From NCBI GenBank assembly GCA_964438735.1, contig CAYTLW010000089.1, positions 1 through 32,598 on the forward strand: a stretch of DNA of 32,598 nt. Direction: 5' to 3'. Positions 1-7,641 of the stretch are shown in pieces. The translations under genes and the position numbers were made by a program. The notes beneath the pieces were generated by a model, which worked only from the letters and a program-made list of their open reading frames with translations, searched no databases and was not told the origin of the DNA. Each line of letters starts with the position of its first letter. Position 1 is the stretch's first letter. The DNA is from CAYTLW01 sp964438735 (GTDB taxonomy: Bacteria > Myxococcota_A > UBA9042).

Positions 1-171
1 GACCGTGTCCGCGTCCGTGCCCGTGCCCGTGTCCGTATCCGTGTCCGTGTCTGTGCCCGTGCCCGCGTCCGTATCCGCGTCCGTGCCCGAGTCCGTGACC
101 GAGACCGTGTCCGCGTCCGAGTCCGTGACCGTGCCAGTGTCCGTGACCGTGACGGAGACCGCGCCCGTGAA
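1..171. repeat. Short-period GTGTCC/GTGCCC-type simple repeat
   Basis: The first 170 bases are a degenerate 6-bp period repeat of GTGTCC, GTGCCC, GCGTCC and similar units, cut by the left window edge. Read on the minus strand it would give alternating Thr/Asp/Gly/Ser/Ala residues, the same kind of linker seen in the lipoprotein at 25816. However, no ATG, GTG or TTG exists on that strand here, and the frame is separated from the gene to its right by that gene's TGA. It is therefore either an intergenic simple repeat or part of a gene whose start cannot be placed in this window. Confidence 0.7.
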
Positions 172-2415
172 TCAGTTCCGCAGAACCCGCCGCGTCGGTC
201 CCAGTTTCACGCCGCCCCTGTCGACGGTGCCTCGCCAGGCGAGATGCCGCGCCGACAAGATCGCCGCCGTCATGACCAACTGCACACCCCCACCCGGAAT
301 CCGAATACGCAGCTTGCGACCACCCGTCGGAACCGCCCGCGCGTCGCGCCACAGGGGCTGCTTTTCATCGTCCATGCCATCGCCCAGCATCAGCCACTGC
401 AACTCCCCGCGCACGTCGTGGAAGCGGTCGCGATGTTGCCGATCACCAGCCGGTGGCGATAGCAGCCAGCGCTGATCCCCGAAGAGCAACCAGATGCCGG
501 CCACGGGTACCGATGGCGGAGTGATGAAGACGGTCAACGGTCGGGCATCCCAGGTCACCGTCACCGGTCCAGCCAGCTGCACGCCCTCTCCGGTAGTGGC
601 GTCTACGTGCGCGACTTCGTCCACCACGCGCAGTGGTGCCTGGCCTTCCCACGGCGGCCGGGACAGGTCCAGTTCGACGACTACCGGCTTGCCACGGTCC
701 GGAATCTCGATGGGATGCCAGCCCCAGGGGGCCGTCTTCCAGGCGGTGGCAAAGTTCGCCACGTCGTGGCCCAGCTGGGCCAGGGAGTCGCCGCTGCCGA
801 AGGCGCGGTAGTCGTTGACTCGCGGATAGTCGGGGAAGAAGTCGATCTCCGTGATCCGTCGCCGATCGTGGGCCAGGAGCTCGGCCAGCTCGGTGGCGTC
901 GGCGCCGAAGTGCTGGATGTAGCGGGTGTCGGCGGGCGCCCGGATGTCCGACAGGGAGCCTGCCAGCAGCCACATGGCGCCACCGCATAAGGCGACGCCA
1001 CCGGCCATGCCCGTGGGCCAACGCCAGATGGCTCGCAATCCGTCCAGCAGCCAGCCCAGGGGCGCCCAGAAGAGGATGACGATGACGAACATCTTGTTGG
1101 GATAGTCCCAGTTTTCCTGGACCAGCAGCGACGCGAAGGCGGGCACGAACCAGAGCAGCCAGAACAGCCACACCCGTCGGTCGCGCAGCCAGCCCACGCA
1201 CAGCCCGAGCCCGGCGATGCCGGCGCCCAGCCAGCCGAAATGGTCCAGCAGGGCCAGTGGCCACATGGCCCACATGGGCAGGGGCATATGCGGCGTGCGG
1301 ACCAGGGTGTCGTGCAGGGGCCAGTTGAGCAGGCCATGCCATTGCACGGTGCCGAAAACGCCGAAGTCGTGGGCGAAGGCGGGTAGCTGGGAGAAGGACT
1401 CGAAGCGCAGCACCGAACCGAGCGCCAGGTGGTGGTGCAGGTGGTAGGGCAGGGTGCCGATGAACAGGGCGAGCAGGAAGCGCGGCAGGGCGCGGCGGCG
1501 TTCCGGACCGCTGGCCACGGCCCACAGCCAGGCCGGCAGGGCCAGGATCAGGATGTGTCGCATGCCCAGCACCAGGGACGCTAGCAGGCCGATCAGCAGC
1601 CAGGGCGAGCGGCCGCGCAGCAGCCACGGCACGAACGTGGCCGAAAACGCCAGAGCGACCAGGTTTTCGTCCAGCAGGGGGATCTTGAGCACGTAGGGAT
1701 TCAGCGCCAGGGCGACCAAGGCGGCCAGGCCCAACAGGCGGCCGCCGCCCAGGACCAGGGCCATGGTGTAGCCGCCCAGGGCGATCAGACCGCCGCAGAG
1801 GGCGAAGAGCAGGCGCAGGCCAATGCCCTGGAAGAGGGCCAGGAATGCGCTCATGACCGCGGGGATGCCGAGCCGGGCGTCCTGGGTGCGATCGGAGAGC
1901 ACGTCGTCGGCGAAGGAGAGCGCGCCGGTGGCGACCAGGCCCATCTGGTGGATGCAGGATTCCAGTGCCGAGAAGGCCCGCTGCTCGTAGGTCAGGCCGT
2001 AGAGCAGGCCCACGGCGAGGGCGGCCAGGATGCCCACCCGATGGTGGCGCAGCGAGGCGGCCAGGGCGGGGTCCCAGAGCGGGGGCACGGTCTGTCCGCG
2101 CCAGCGCCAGCGCCAACCCGCGAGGCAAGCGACGATGGACCCGGCGGCGGCCGGCCAGAGGGTGGGCCAGCCCACGTGCGCGCCGGTGGCCAGGTAGAAG
2201 AAGAACGCCGCCGCGGGCACCAGGCCAAAGCCCCAGCCCAGGGCCAGGAGCAGGAGCGCGGGGCCATCGGCGGGGTCGTCTTCGACGGACTCGGACGGGT
2301 TTGCGTCGGTCGCCGTGGCGGCGCGGTCGCGGGGCCGGCAGGCGAGCGCGCCAATGCAACCGGCGGCAGCGAGCAGGGCCGCGGAGGCCAGGGCGGACAA
2401 CAGGAAGCCGAACAC
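172..2415 (-). CDS. Large polytopic membrane protein with C-terminal extracytoplasmic domain (paralogue of 16026-18287)
   Basis: About 747 residues. The first two thirds are a series of hydrophobic segments; the last third is soluble, suggesting a membrane core plus a periplasmic domain. I chose the GTG at 2415 because GGGAGG lies 5 nt upstream; the open frame continues to a GTG at 2448 without such a site. The protein shares long conserved stretches with the gene at 16026-18287: QDARLxxPAVMSxFLAxFQ, LNPYVLxIPLxDENLV, RFESFSQ, GLLNWPLHD, VRTPH, ENWDYPNKM, and the ending RN at the stop. The architecture resembles GT-C fold glycosyltransferases, but I see no diagnostic acidic loop motif, so that is only a guess. 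It faces away from a DUF2807 lipoprotein gene across a 150-bp divergent spacer. Function unknown; a real gene, judged by length, signal and paralogue. Confidence 0.85.
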   Translation of the reverse strand: MFGFLLSALASAALLAAAGCIGALACRPRDRAATATDANPSESVEDDPADGPALLLLALGWGFGLVPAAAFFFYLATGAHVGWPTLWPAAAGSIVACLAGWRWRWRGQTVPPLWDPALAASLRHHRVGILAALAVGLLYGLTYEQRAFSALESCIHQMGLVATGALSFADDVLSDRTQDARLGIPAVMSAFLALFQGIGLRLLFALCGGLIALGGYTMALVLGGGRLLGLAALVALALNPYVLKIPLLDENLVALAFSATFVPWLLRGRSPWLLIGLLASLVLGMRHILILALPAWLWAVASGPERRRALPRFLLALFIGTLPYHLHHHLALGSVLRFESFSQLPAFAHDFGVFGTVQWHGLLNWPLHDTLVRTPHMPLPMWAMWPLALLDHFGWLGAGIAGLGLCVGWLRDRRVWLFWLLWFVPAFASLLVQENWDYPNKMFVIVILFWAPLGWLLDGLRAIWRWPTGMAGGVALCGGAMWLLAGSLSDIRAPADTRYIQHFGADATELAELLAHDRRRITEIDFFPDYPRVNDYRAFGSGDSLAQLGHDVANFATAWKTAPWGWHPIEIPDRGKPVVVELDLSRPPWEGQAPLRVVDEVAHVDATTGEGVQLAGPVTVTWDARPLTVFITPPSVPVAGIWLLFGDQRWLLSPPAGDRQHRDRFHDVRGELQWLMLGDGMDDEKQPLWRDARAVPTGGRKLRIRIPGGGVQLVMTAAILSARHLAWRGTVDRGGVKLGPTRRVLRN

Positions 2416-2450
2416 ACATCCCTCCCGGAGCGTCGGCAGGTATACCACGG

Positions 2451-2463
2451 CGTCGAATCGACG
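2451..2463. promoter_or_regulatory. 13-bp inverted repeat in divergent spacer
   Basis: CGTCGA-A-TCGACG is a perfect palindrome around a single base. It lies between the divergent starts at 2415 (-) and 2566 (+), where an operator could act on both genes. No clear -10/-35 pair is visible. Such short palindromes arise by chance in GC-rich DNA, so this is weak. Confidence 0.2.
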
Positions 2464-2565
2464 ACAGAAGGAGGCGAGCGCTGCAGAAGCGTCACCGCGG
2501 GCCCTGTTCGCCGGGTCCCGCCCGCGCTAGGCTGCGCCGCGAACCCCTGGCAGAGGAGCTCATTC

Positions 2566-3237
2566 ATGGCACTCGACCTTCGCTCTTGCACGCGCCTGAC
2601 CCTGTTCCTCCTTCTGCTCTTCGTGCCATTGTTGGCTGCTGGCTGCGGCAAGAAAGGCAGCGGCAACAAGGCCGTCGATACACGTGAGCTCGGCGCATTC
2701 ACCAAGGTATCGGTCAAGGGATTCGCCAAGCTACGAATGCACGTCGATCCGAGCGCTGAAGCGGCGCCGCTCGTGGTCAGCGGCGACGACGACGTGGTGC
2801 CGTTGCTCAAGACCACGGTGGTGGACGACACGCTGAAGATCGAGTTCGAGGAAGAAGTGCGGCCGAATCTGCCGCTGGAGGTCAGCGGCACGGTGCCCTC
2901 CCTGGCGGCGTTGAAGGTCTCCGGCGCGGTGGATGCGGGCCTCACCGGGCTGAGCGGCGCGCCCTTCGAGCTGACGGTCAGCGGCGCCGCGCGGACGGTT
3001 GTGGGAGGGCGGACTTCGTCGTTGTCCATGCGCATCTCTGGCGCCGCCAAGGTGGATGCCGGGGACCTGGTCGCCGAGAAGGTGACCCTGCGGCTCAGCG
3101 GCGCCGGCGACGTGCTGGTGAACGCCACCGCCGAGTTGGATCTGAACCTGTCCGGTGCGGCGCGTGTGCGTTATCGCGGCGACCCGCCGAAAGTGGTCAA
3201 GGAGATCAGCGGTGCAGGTGTGGTCAGCAAAGAGTGA
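2566..3237 (+). CDS. DUF2807-type (auto-transporter adhesin head, GIN-like) lipoprotein
   Basis: 223 residues. A signal peptide with a long Leu/Phe core ends in the lipobox LAAGC (Cys27), so the mature protein should be lipid-anchored. The rest is a repeating beta pattern built around short Ser-Gly-Ala turns (LKVSGAVDAG, LTVSGAART, MRISGAAKVDAG, LRLSGAGDV, LNLSGAARV), typical of the DUF2807 beta-solenoid family, often written GIN domain. The start at 2566 is fixed by AGAGGAG 7 nt upstream; the open frame extends left, but only as a shadow of the divergent gene. The molecular role of the family is not established. It stands alone, convergent with the HupE-like gene. Confidence 0.85.
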   Translation: MALDLRSCTRLTLFLLLLFVPLLAAGCGKKGSGNKAVDTRELGAFTKVSVKGFAKLRMHVDPSAEAAPLVVSGDDDVVPLLKTTVVDDTLKIEFEEEVRPNLPLEVSGTVPSLAALKVSGAVDAGLTGLSGAPFELTVSGAARTVVGGRTSSLSMRISGAAKVDAGDLVAEKVTLRLSGAGDVLVNATAELDLNLSGAARVRYRGDPPKVVKEISGAGVVSKE

Positions 3238-3299
3238 ACTCTCAGACGTTGCAACGGTCGCTGTGGCAGGCGCCGAATACAGGCGGTGACCGGTGCGGG

Positions 3300-4529
3300 C
3301 TATCCCTGGCCCAGCGACCGGGACACGGCCCAGAACACGCCCGCCGGCAGCGCCAACGCTGAACCGATGACGACCAGGTTGGTCCGGCCCGCGTGCCGCT
3401 GCAGCCAGCGGAGCAGGGGCCACAACATCAACAGCAGCGCCAGTTGGGTCACCTCGATGCCCAGGTTGAAGCCCAACAGGCTGGCCAGCAGGTGATCGGG
3501 CGGCAATTCGCCGCGACCCAGGACGCCCGCAAAGCCGAAGCCGTGCACCAGCCCGAAGACGGCGGCGATGAGGGGTTGGGCCACGGTGGTGCGCTGGCCA
3601 TTGCGCAGCAGGCCGAAGTGGCAGCCGGCGAAGACCGTGACGCCTGCGAGGGCGAAGCCACCCGGCTGACCGGTGGCAAAAGTGAGCGCAGAGAGCAGCC
3701 CGGCGCCGATGATGGCGACGCCCGGCAGGGCCAGGCCCCGGCGATCTCCGCTCAGCCAGGCGTTCTCCACCGCCAGCAGGACGATGGACAGGCCGATGAG
3801 CGCTTCGATGGCCGCCGCGCGTGGCGCAAAGACTCCGAAGGCCGCCAGCCCCAGCGCCAACGTGTGGCCTGCGGTGAACCCGGTCAGGGAGAGGGCAGCG
3901 CCGCCCAGGCTGGCAGCGGCCAGCACCAGGAGCAACAGGAAAACCAGGTGATCGGCGCCGCTGAGCAGGTGCCAGGCGCCCATGGGGCCGCCCTGCCATG
4001 CCGCCTCCAAGGCCGAATCGGCCGGTTCCTGGATCTCGGTGGTGTGCCGATCCGGGGTCAAGACCGCGATGGCAGGCGCCTTCGTCGCGGCCTCGATGCG
4101 GGCGATATGGCTGTGGCCGGTGATCGCTCTGCCAGGCGCGCCCAGGCGGAGCACGGGCGAGGCTCCAGCCGGGCAGTCCAGTCGCCACTTTGCCGCCAGC
4201 CAGCCCGGTTCGGCGCCCAGCATCACCGCCGAACCGGGGCGCAACTGGCAGCGTTTGTCGAGGCTGATCAGCGCCGAAAGCGAGGCCACCTCGGCGCCGA
4301 CTGTCGTCATGGAAGCGGGGGTGGCGGGCAGCCTGGCGAGATCTCGTCGGGCCATCCTGGCGCGCACCCAGGCCCCGCCGGCGTCCAGCTGCCAGGCCGA
4401 GTACGACACGCTGCGTCCATGGCTGTGCACGTCCACCGGCGACAACACGCTCGCCAGGATCACGGCGGCCAGCAGGCAGGTGGCGCGGACTGGCCGCAGC
4501 GGATCAAGGCGCGGCGAGGACCTGCACAT
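3300..4529 (-). CDS. HupE/UreJ-like (HupE_UreJ_2) membrane protein
   Basis: 409 residues, last gene of the four-gene kinase operon. The N-terminal half is an exported domain behind a hydrophobic leader (ATCLLAAVILASVLSPV). The C-terminal half has about seven membrane segments carrying the family pattern GAWHLLSGADHLVFLLLL, FTAGHTLALGLA, EALIGLSIVLLAVENAW and FGLVHGFGFAGVL, with several membrane-embedded His and Asp residues. HupE and UreJ proteins in other bacteria are proposed nickel or cobalt permeases; for the larger HupE_UreJ_2 members the substrate is not known. The start at 4529 has GGGAGG 6 nt upstream and overlaps the end of the isomerase gene by 26 bp, implying translational coupling. 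A longer start at 4598 would lie deep inside that gene and is less likely. Confidence 0.85.
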   Translation of the reverse strand: MCRSSPRLDPLRPVRATCLLAAVILASVLSPVDVHSHGRSVSYSAWQLDAGGAWVRARMARRDLARLPATPASMTTVGAEVASLSALISLDKRCQLRPGSAVMLGAEPGWLAAKWRLDCPAGASPVLRLGAPGRAITGHSHIARIEAATKAPAIAVLTPDRHTTEIQEPADSALEAAWQGGPMGAWHLLSGADHLVFLLLLVLAAASLGGAALSLTGFTAGHTLALGLAAFGVFAPRAAAIEALIGLSIVLLAVENAWLSGDRRGLALPGVAIIGAGLLSALTFATGQPGGFALAGVTVFAGCHFGLLRNGQRTTVAQPLIAAVFGLVHGFGFAGVLGRGELPPDHLLASLLGFNLGIEVTQLALLLMLWPLLRWLQRHAGRTNLVVIGSALALPAGVFWAVSRSLGQG

Positions 4530-5346
4530 CGCTGGCCTCCCGGCGGGCTTGGAGGAATGCGCGCAGCTTGCGCTCGGCGGCTTCCTTGCGCCACGCATCC
4601 AGCAACGCCGGGCGGGCCTGGTCCAGGGTCAGGGCCTGGCCCGGCACGCGCCGCTGTACTCGCAGCAGGTGCCAGCCTCGGCCCCCGCGCACCGGCTCGC
4701 TGATCTCGCCGTCGGCCAGCGCCAGGGCCGCGCGGGTCAACGTCGGCCCGGCCAGTCGCTCCAACTCGGCGGCCGTGATGGGCTCGGCGGGCAGGGGCAC
4801 CGTGGTCGCCGGTGGCGCCTGGCCCTGCTGCCAGTGGATGCGCGCCTGGCGGGCCATCTCGGCGCCCTCTTCACCGGCAGAGAAGTCGCCGATCTGGACC
4901 TGCAGTCGGTCTTTGGTGCGGAAGCGATCTGCCCGTTTGCCGTAGAGCGCCTGCAACTGGGCGTCCGTGGGGTTTTCGTCCTGTGGCAGGGCGGTGACCA
5001 GGTCGATGGTGGCGGCGCTGAGGGCGGCGCGCAGGCCGGGATCGCGCCCCGCCAGCCCCATCTCCAGGCCCGCCTGGATCAACAACTCTTCGTCGATCAG
5101 CCGATCGAGGATGAAGCGGCGGGCGGCGGCGTCCAAGGGCGTCTGGCGGCGTTCGCTGGCCACGTTGCGCAAGGATCGGTGCAAGGCCGCGCGCCCGATT
5201 GGTTGGCCATTGACGGTGGCGATGACGTCCACTTCGGGTTCGGAGGCGATCGTCGATTCGGGCGATCGCGACAGGTCCCAGGCGGCCAGCGCCAGCCCGG
5301 CCAGCGCGCCGACAACGAGCAGGGTTCTCCCCAGGCGACCGCTCAC
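4504..5346 (-). CDS. Membrane-anchored parvulin-type peptidyl-prolyl isomerase (SurA/PpiC-like)
   Basis: 280 residues, with an N-terminal signal anchor (LLVVGALAGLALAAW) and then a periplasmic part. Residues about 40-125 resemble the SurA-type helical chaperone region (VDVIATVNGQPIGR, RRFILDRLIDEELLIQAG). Residues about 140-255 resemble a divergent rotamase domain, ending in the parvulin hallmark LADGEISEPVRGGRGWHLLRV. A short tail follows. The GTG start overlaps the TGA of the DUF3604 gene (GTGA), a classic coupled joint. Expected role: assisting folding of exported proteins, quite possibly its operon neighbours. The central parvulin core is short and poorly conserved, so catalytic activity is not assured. 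Confidence 0.85.
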   Translation of the reverse strand: MSGRLGRTLLVVGALAGLALAAWDLSRSPESTIASEPEVDVIATVNGQPIGRAALHRSLRNVASERRQTPLDAAARRFILDRLIDEELLIQAGLEMGLAGRDPGLRAALSAATIDLVTALPQDENPTDAQLQALYGKRADRFRTKDRLQVQIGDFSAGEEGAEMARQARIHWQQGQAPPATTVPLPAEPITAAELERLAGPTLTRAALALADGEISEPVRGGRGWHLLRVQRRVPGQALTLDQARPALLDAWRKEAAERKLRAFLQARREASDVQVLAAP

Positions 5347-7625
5347 GCGCCCTCGTTCCCGGATGCAGCCCGGTGTCGTAGCAGGATGGGTGAGGACCAG
5401 GCCCGCTCTTCGGCGGGGCTGAGGCAGTCCTCGTCCAGTGGCGTGCGGTAGTCGCCATAGCAGGGCTGGGCGCGCAGGCAGTTTCCGGCTGCATCCCGCT
5501 CACAACGCACGCCGCCGGCGTTGACTGCCGGCGTCGGCTCCTGGATGGCGCGCACGTAGTAGAAGGCATCTCGTCCGGCCGTGGCGTGTTCGGGGTCGCT
5601 GAAGCGCGCCCGGCAGGGCCCGGTTGCAGGACAGGGCAGCACGAGCAGGGGGTCGACGACGAGCGGGCCGACCGGTTCATCGGGACGGACCTGAGGTCGG
5701 ATGCGGACCACCTCGACGCGGCTGATGCGGCGCCGTTTGTCGCCTGGATGGAAGCACTCTCCCAGGCAAAGTCGGGCCAGCTTCTCAGCGCCCAGTCCGC
5801 TGGCGATGCGCTCGGGGCAGCCGGGCTGCTGCTCCAGGGCGCCCTGGGCGACGACTTCGAAGTGCGGGGTCTCGGACCAGGGCAGCGCGGCGCCCATGGG
5901 CCAGCGACGTTCGCCATGCACCTTGTGGAACCACAGCAGGATGCGCTCGCCCGAGGTGGCGTAGACCTCGCGCCGCTTCATGGCCGCCCAGAGGGCCGTG
6001 CGAGAACGGTTGTCGGCGTGCACCGCGACCAGGCCGCCGGTCATGAAGAAGGAGGCCTGGCGCTCCAGGTGGACCACCTCGAAGGGCGGCAACTCCATCA
6101 CCTGCTGGCGATCCAGGGTGCGCGACTCGGCGGTCGGCTCGCCCACGCCGGGGAAGAACATGTCTCGCCACAGCTCCTTGACCGGACCGGTGGGATCGGC
6201 CATCTGTCGGCGCGCGAACTCCTTGTAGCCGGTGCCGGGGCGGGCGGTGTGGTTGTCGCTCGAGCCGACCAGGCCGCGCGGCTGCACGGGCGTCGGGCGA
6301 CCGTCGACGAACGCCCGTCGGGCCAGTTGACCCTGGACGGAACCGCCCGGTCGGAAGTTGAAGGCGGGCGTGAAACAATCCCGACACTGACCGCAATCCC
6401 CCCAATCGGCGACCTCCGCCCCTGGCACGGATCGATGGCCGGCGACGCCTGCGCGGGCGTGGTCCAAGCGCGCTTTCTGAACCCGACGTTCGCACTCCTG
6501 CGCCGGCGCATCGCCACAGCGACTGCGAATGATCTCGCCGGCCCGCCAGCAGCAGGGTTCGTATCCCGGTGTCGGCTCGGGACAGGTCGCGGTGTCGCCC
6601 GAGCCGTTCACAGCCCGCCAGTCGCGCCAGTTCTCGGAGTTGCCGTGGCCGCTGAAGACTTCCAGGAGCTGCTCACGTTTCGGATCCCGCCAGTCGGCCT
6701 TCAGCACCTTGGTCTTCTCGTAGCCGGGCGGCGTGTAGAAACCCCAGGAGGTGCCGTGGGGGATCACCAGCGATTCGAAACCCCATTGGCCCAGCTTCTC
6801 GTACAGCTCGCCGGGGTGAGCGGCGTACTCTCGGCAATCGGCGGGCAGCTTGCGGGTGTCCACGCCGCGCGGGCAGGTGGGCACGCTGCCGACCTCGCGC
6901 CGGTAGAGCAGCAGGTCCAGGTAGCGATGCCGATTGGAGAAGTCGAGGATCGGCGCGAGCGCCTGCAGCAACTGCGTGCCGACGCCGGCGCCGCGGGCGA
7001 CGCTGCCGAGGCCGTCTGCAGCCACGGGTCGGGCGGGTAGATGGGCGTCGTCATCGTCGCGCAGGATCACGCAGCGATGTCCCCAGTGGGTCTGTGGCGT
7101 GGCGCCGACGTGGGACCACTCCCAGCCGGCAAAGGCCACCAGGTCCGGGTGCGCCGGATCGCCGGCGGCGGCGTTGCAGGCCCGGATCGCGTCTGTAGTG
7201 TCGCGCCAGTGGCGCGGCGTGAGCGCTTCGGCGTGGTCGGTCAGGGCGAAGAAGTCCAGTTGCGAGCAGTAACGGGCGAAGTCGCAGGCATCCGATGGCG
7301 GCAGCGCGCCCTCGCCACCGACCAGGGGTACGCTGCGCATGAAGGCGTCGGTGGAGAAGGTGGTGTGAACGTGCAGGTCACCGAAGAGGATGCGTCGGCT
7401 CGCCGTGGCGTGGGTCACACCGGAGGGCAAGGGTGCGCCGTGGCGTGCGTCGCGTGTGGACAACATGTCGGCAGGTAGCGGACCTGGAGCGATGGGTCCG
7501 CTGCGATCCAGCTGGCCGCCGCTGAGGGCCCACCAGCCGGCCAGCAGCAGCACGGCGATCGCACCGAGGCCGATGGCCCACCGTCGTCCGAAGCGGCGGG
7601 CGGGGGTCGGTGCTGCCGTGGCCAT
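5343..7625 (-). CDS. DUF3604 protein, membrane-anchored
   Basis: 760 residues. One N-terminal membrane segment (residues about 16-34) places the rest outside the cytoplasm. The DUF3604 signature DLHVHTTFSTDA lies at 83-94 and FALTDHAE at about 126-133; GLVGSSDNHT comes later. These are the His/Asp metal-site motifs of PHP-like (polymerase and histidinol phosphatase) hydrolases, so a metal-dependent hydrolase is the likely fold; the substrate of DUF3604 is unknown. The middle is rich in cysteine (CPEPTPGYEPCCW, DCGQCRDCF), fitting an oxidising periplasm with disulfides. The ATG at 7625 has AGGGGG 8 nt upstream; the open frame further right is a shadow of the pentapeptide repeats. It begins 16 bp after the kinase stop and overlaps the isomerase by 4 bp. 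Confidence 0.88.
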   Translation of the reverse strand: MATAAPTPARRFGRRWAIGLGAIAVLLLAGWWALSGGQLDRSGPIAPGPLPADMLSTRDARHGAPLPSGVTHATASRRILFGDLHVHTTFSTDAFMRSVPLVGGEGALPPSDACDFARYCSQLDFFALTDHAEALTPRHWRDTTDAIRACNAAAGDPAHPDLVAFAGWEWSHVGATPQTHWGHRCVILRDDDDAHLPARPVAADGLGSVARGAGVGTQLLQALAPILDFSNRHRYLDLLLYRREVGSVPTCPRGVDTRKLPADCREYAAHPGELYEKLGQWGFESLVIPHGTSWGFYTPPGYEKTKVLKADWRDPKREQLLEVFSGHGNSENWRDWRAVNGSGDTATCPEPTPGYEPCCWRAGEIIRSRCGDAPAQECERRVQKARLDHARAGVAGHRSVPGAEVADWGDCGQCRDCFTPAFNFRPGGSVQGQLARRAFVDGRPTPVQPRGLVGSSDNHTARPGTGYKEFARRQMADPTGPVKELWRDMFFPGVGEPTAESRTLDRQQVMELPPFEVVHLERQASFFMTGGLVAVHADNRSRTALWAAMKRREVYATSGERILLWFHKVHGERRWPMGAALPWSETPHFEVVAQGALEQQPGCPERIASGLGAEKLARLCLGECFHPGDKRRRISRVEVVRIRPQVRPDEPVGPLVVDPLLVLPCPATGPCRARFSDPEHATAGRDAFYYVRAIQEPTPAVNAGGVRCERDAAGNCLRAQPCYGDYRTPLDEDCLSPAEERAWSSPILLRHRAASGNEGA

Positions 7626-7641
7626 GGCGACGTCCCCCTGG

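Noticed and set aside
172..174. TGA as selenocysteine or read-through into the 1-170 repeat
   Set aside because: The paralogue at 16026 ends at the same residues (RN) with a true stop, and no SECIS-like hairpin is evident.
5..475. Open frame on + through the simple repeat, coding alternating Val/Ser/Pro
   Set aside because: It overlaps the conserved 3' end of the membrane protein gene on the other strand, has no ribosome site in the window, and its composition simply reflects the repeat.
3238..3299. CGTTGCAACG palindrome between convergent genes as terminator
   Set aside because: Ten bases without a loop and no T-run; too weak to list as a feature.
3393..5451. Two long + strand frames opposite the HupE-like and isomerase genes
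   Set aside because: No ribosome site, no recognisable motif, low-complexity composition; the minus-strand genes explain the DNA.
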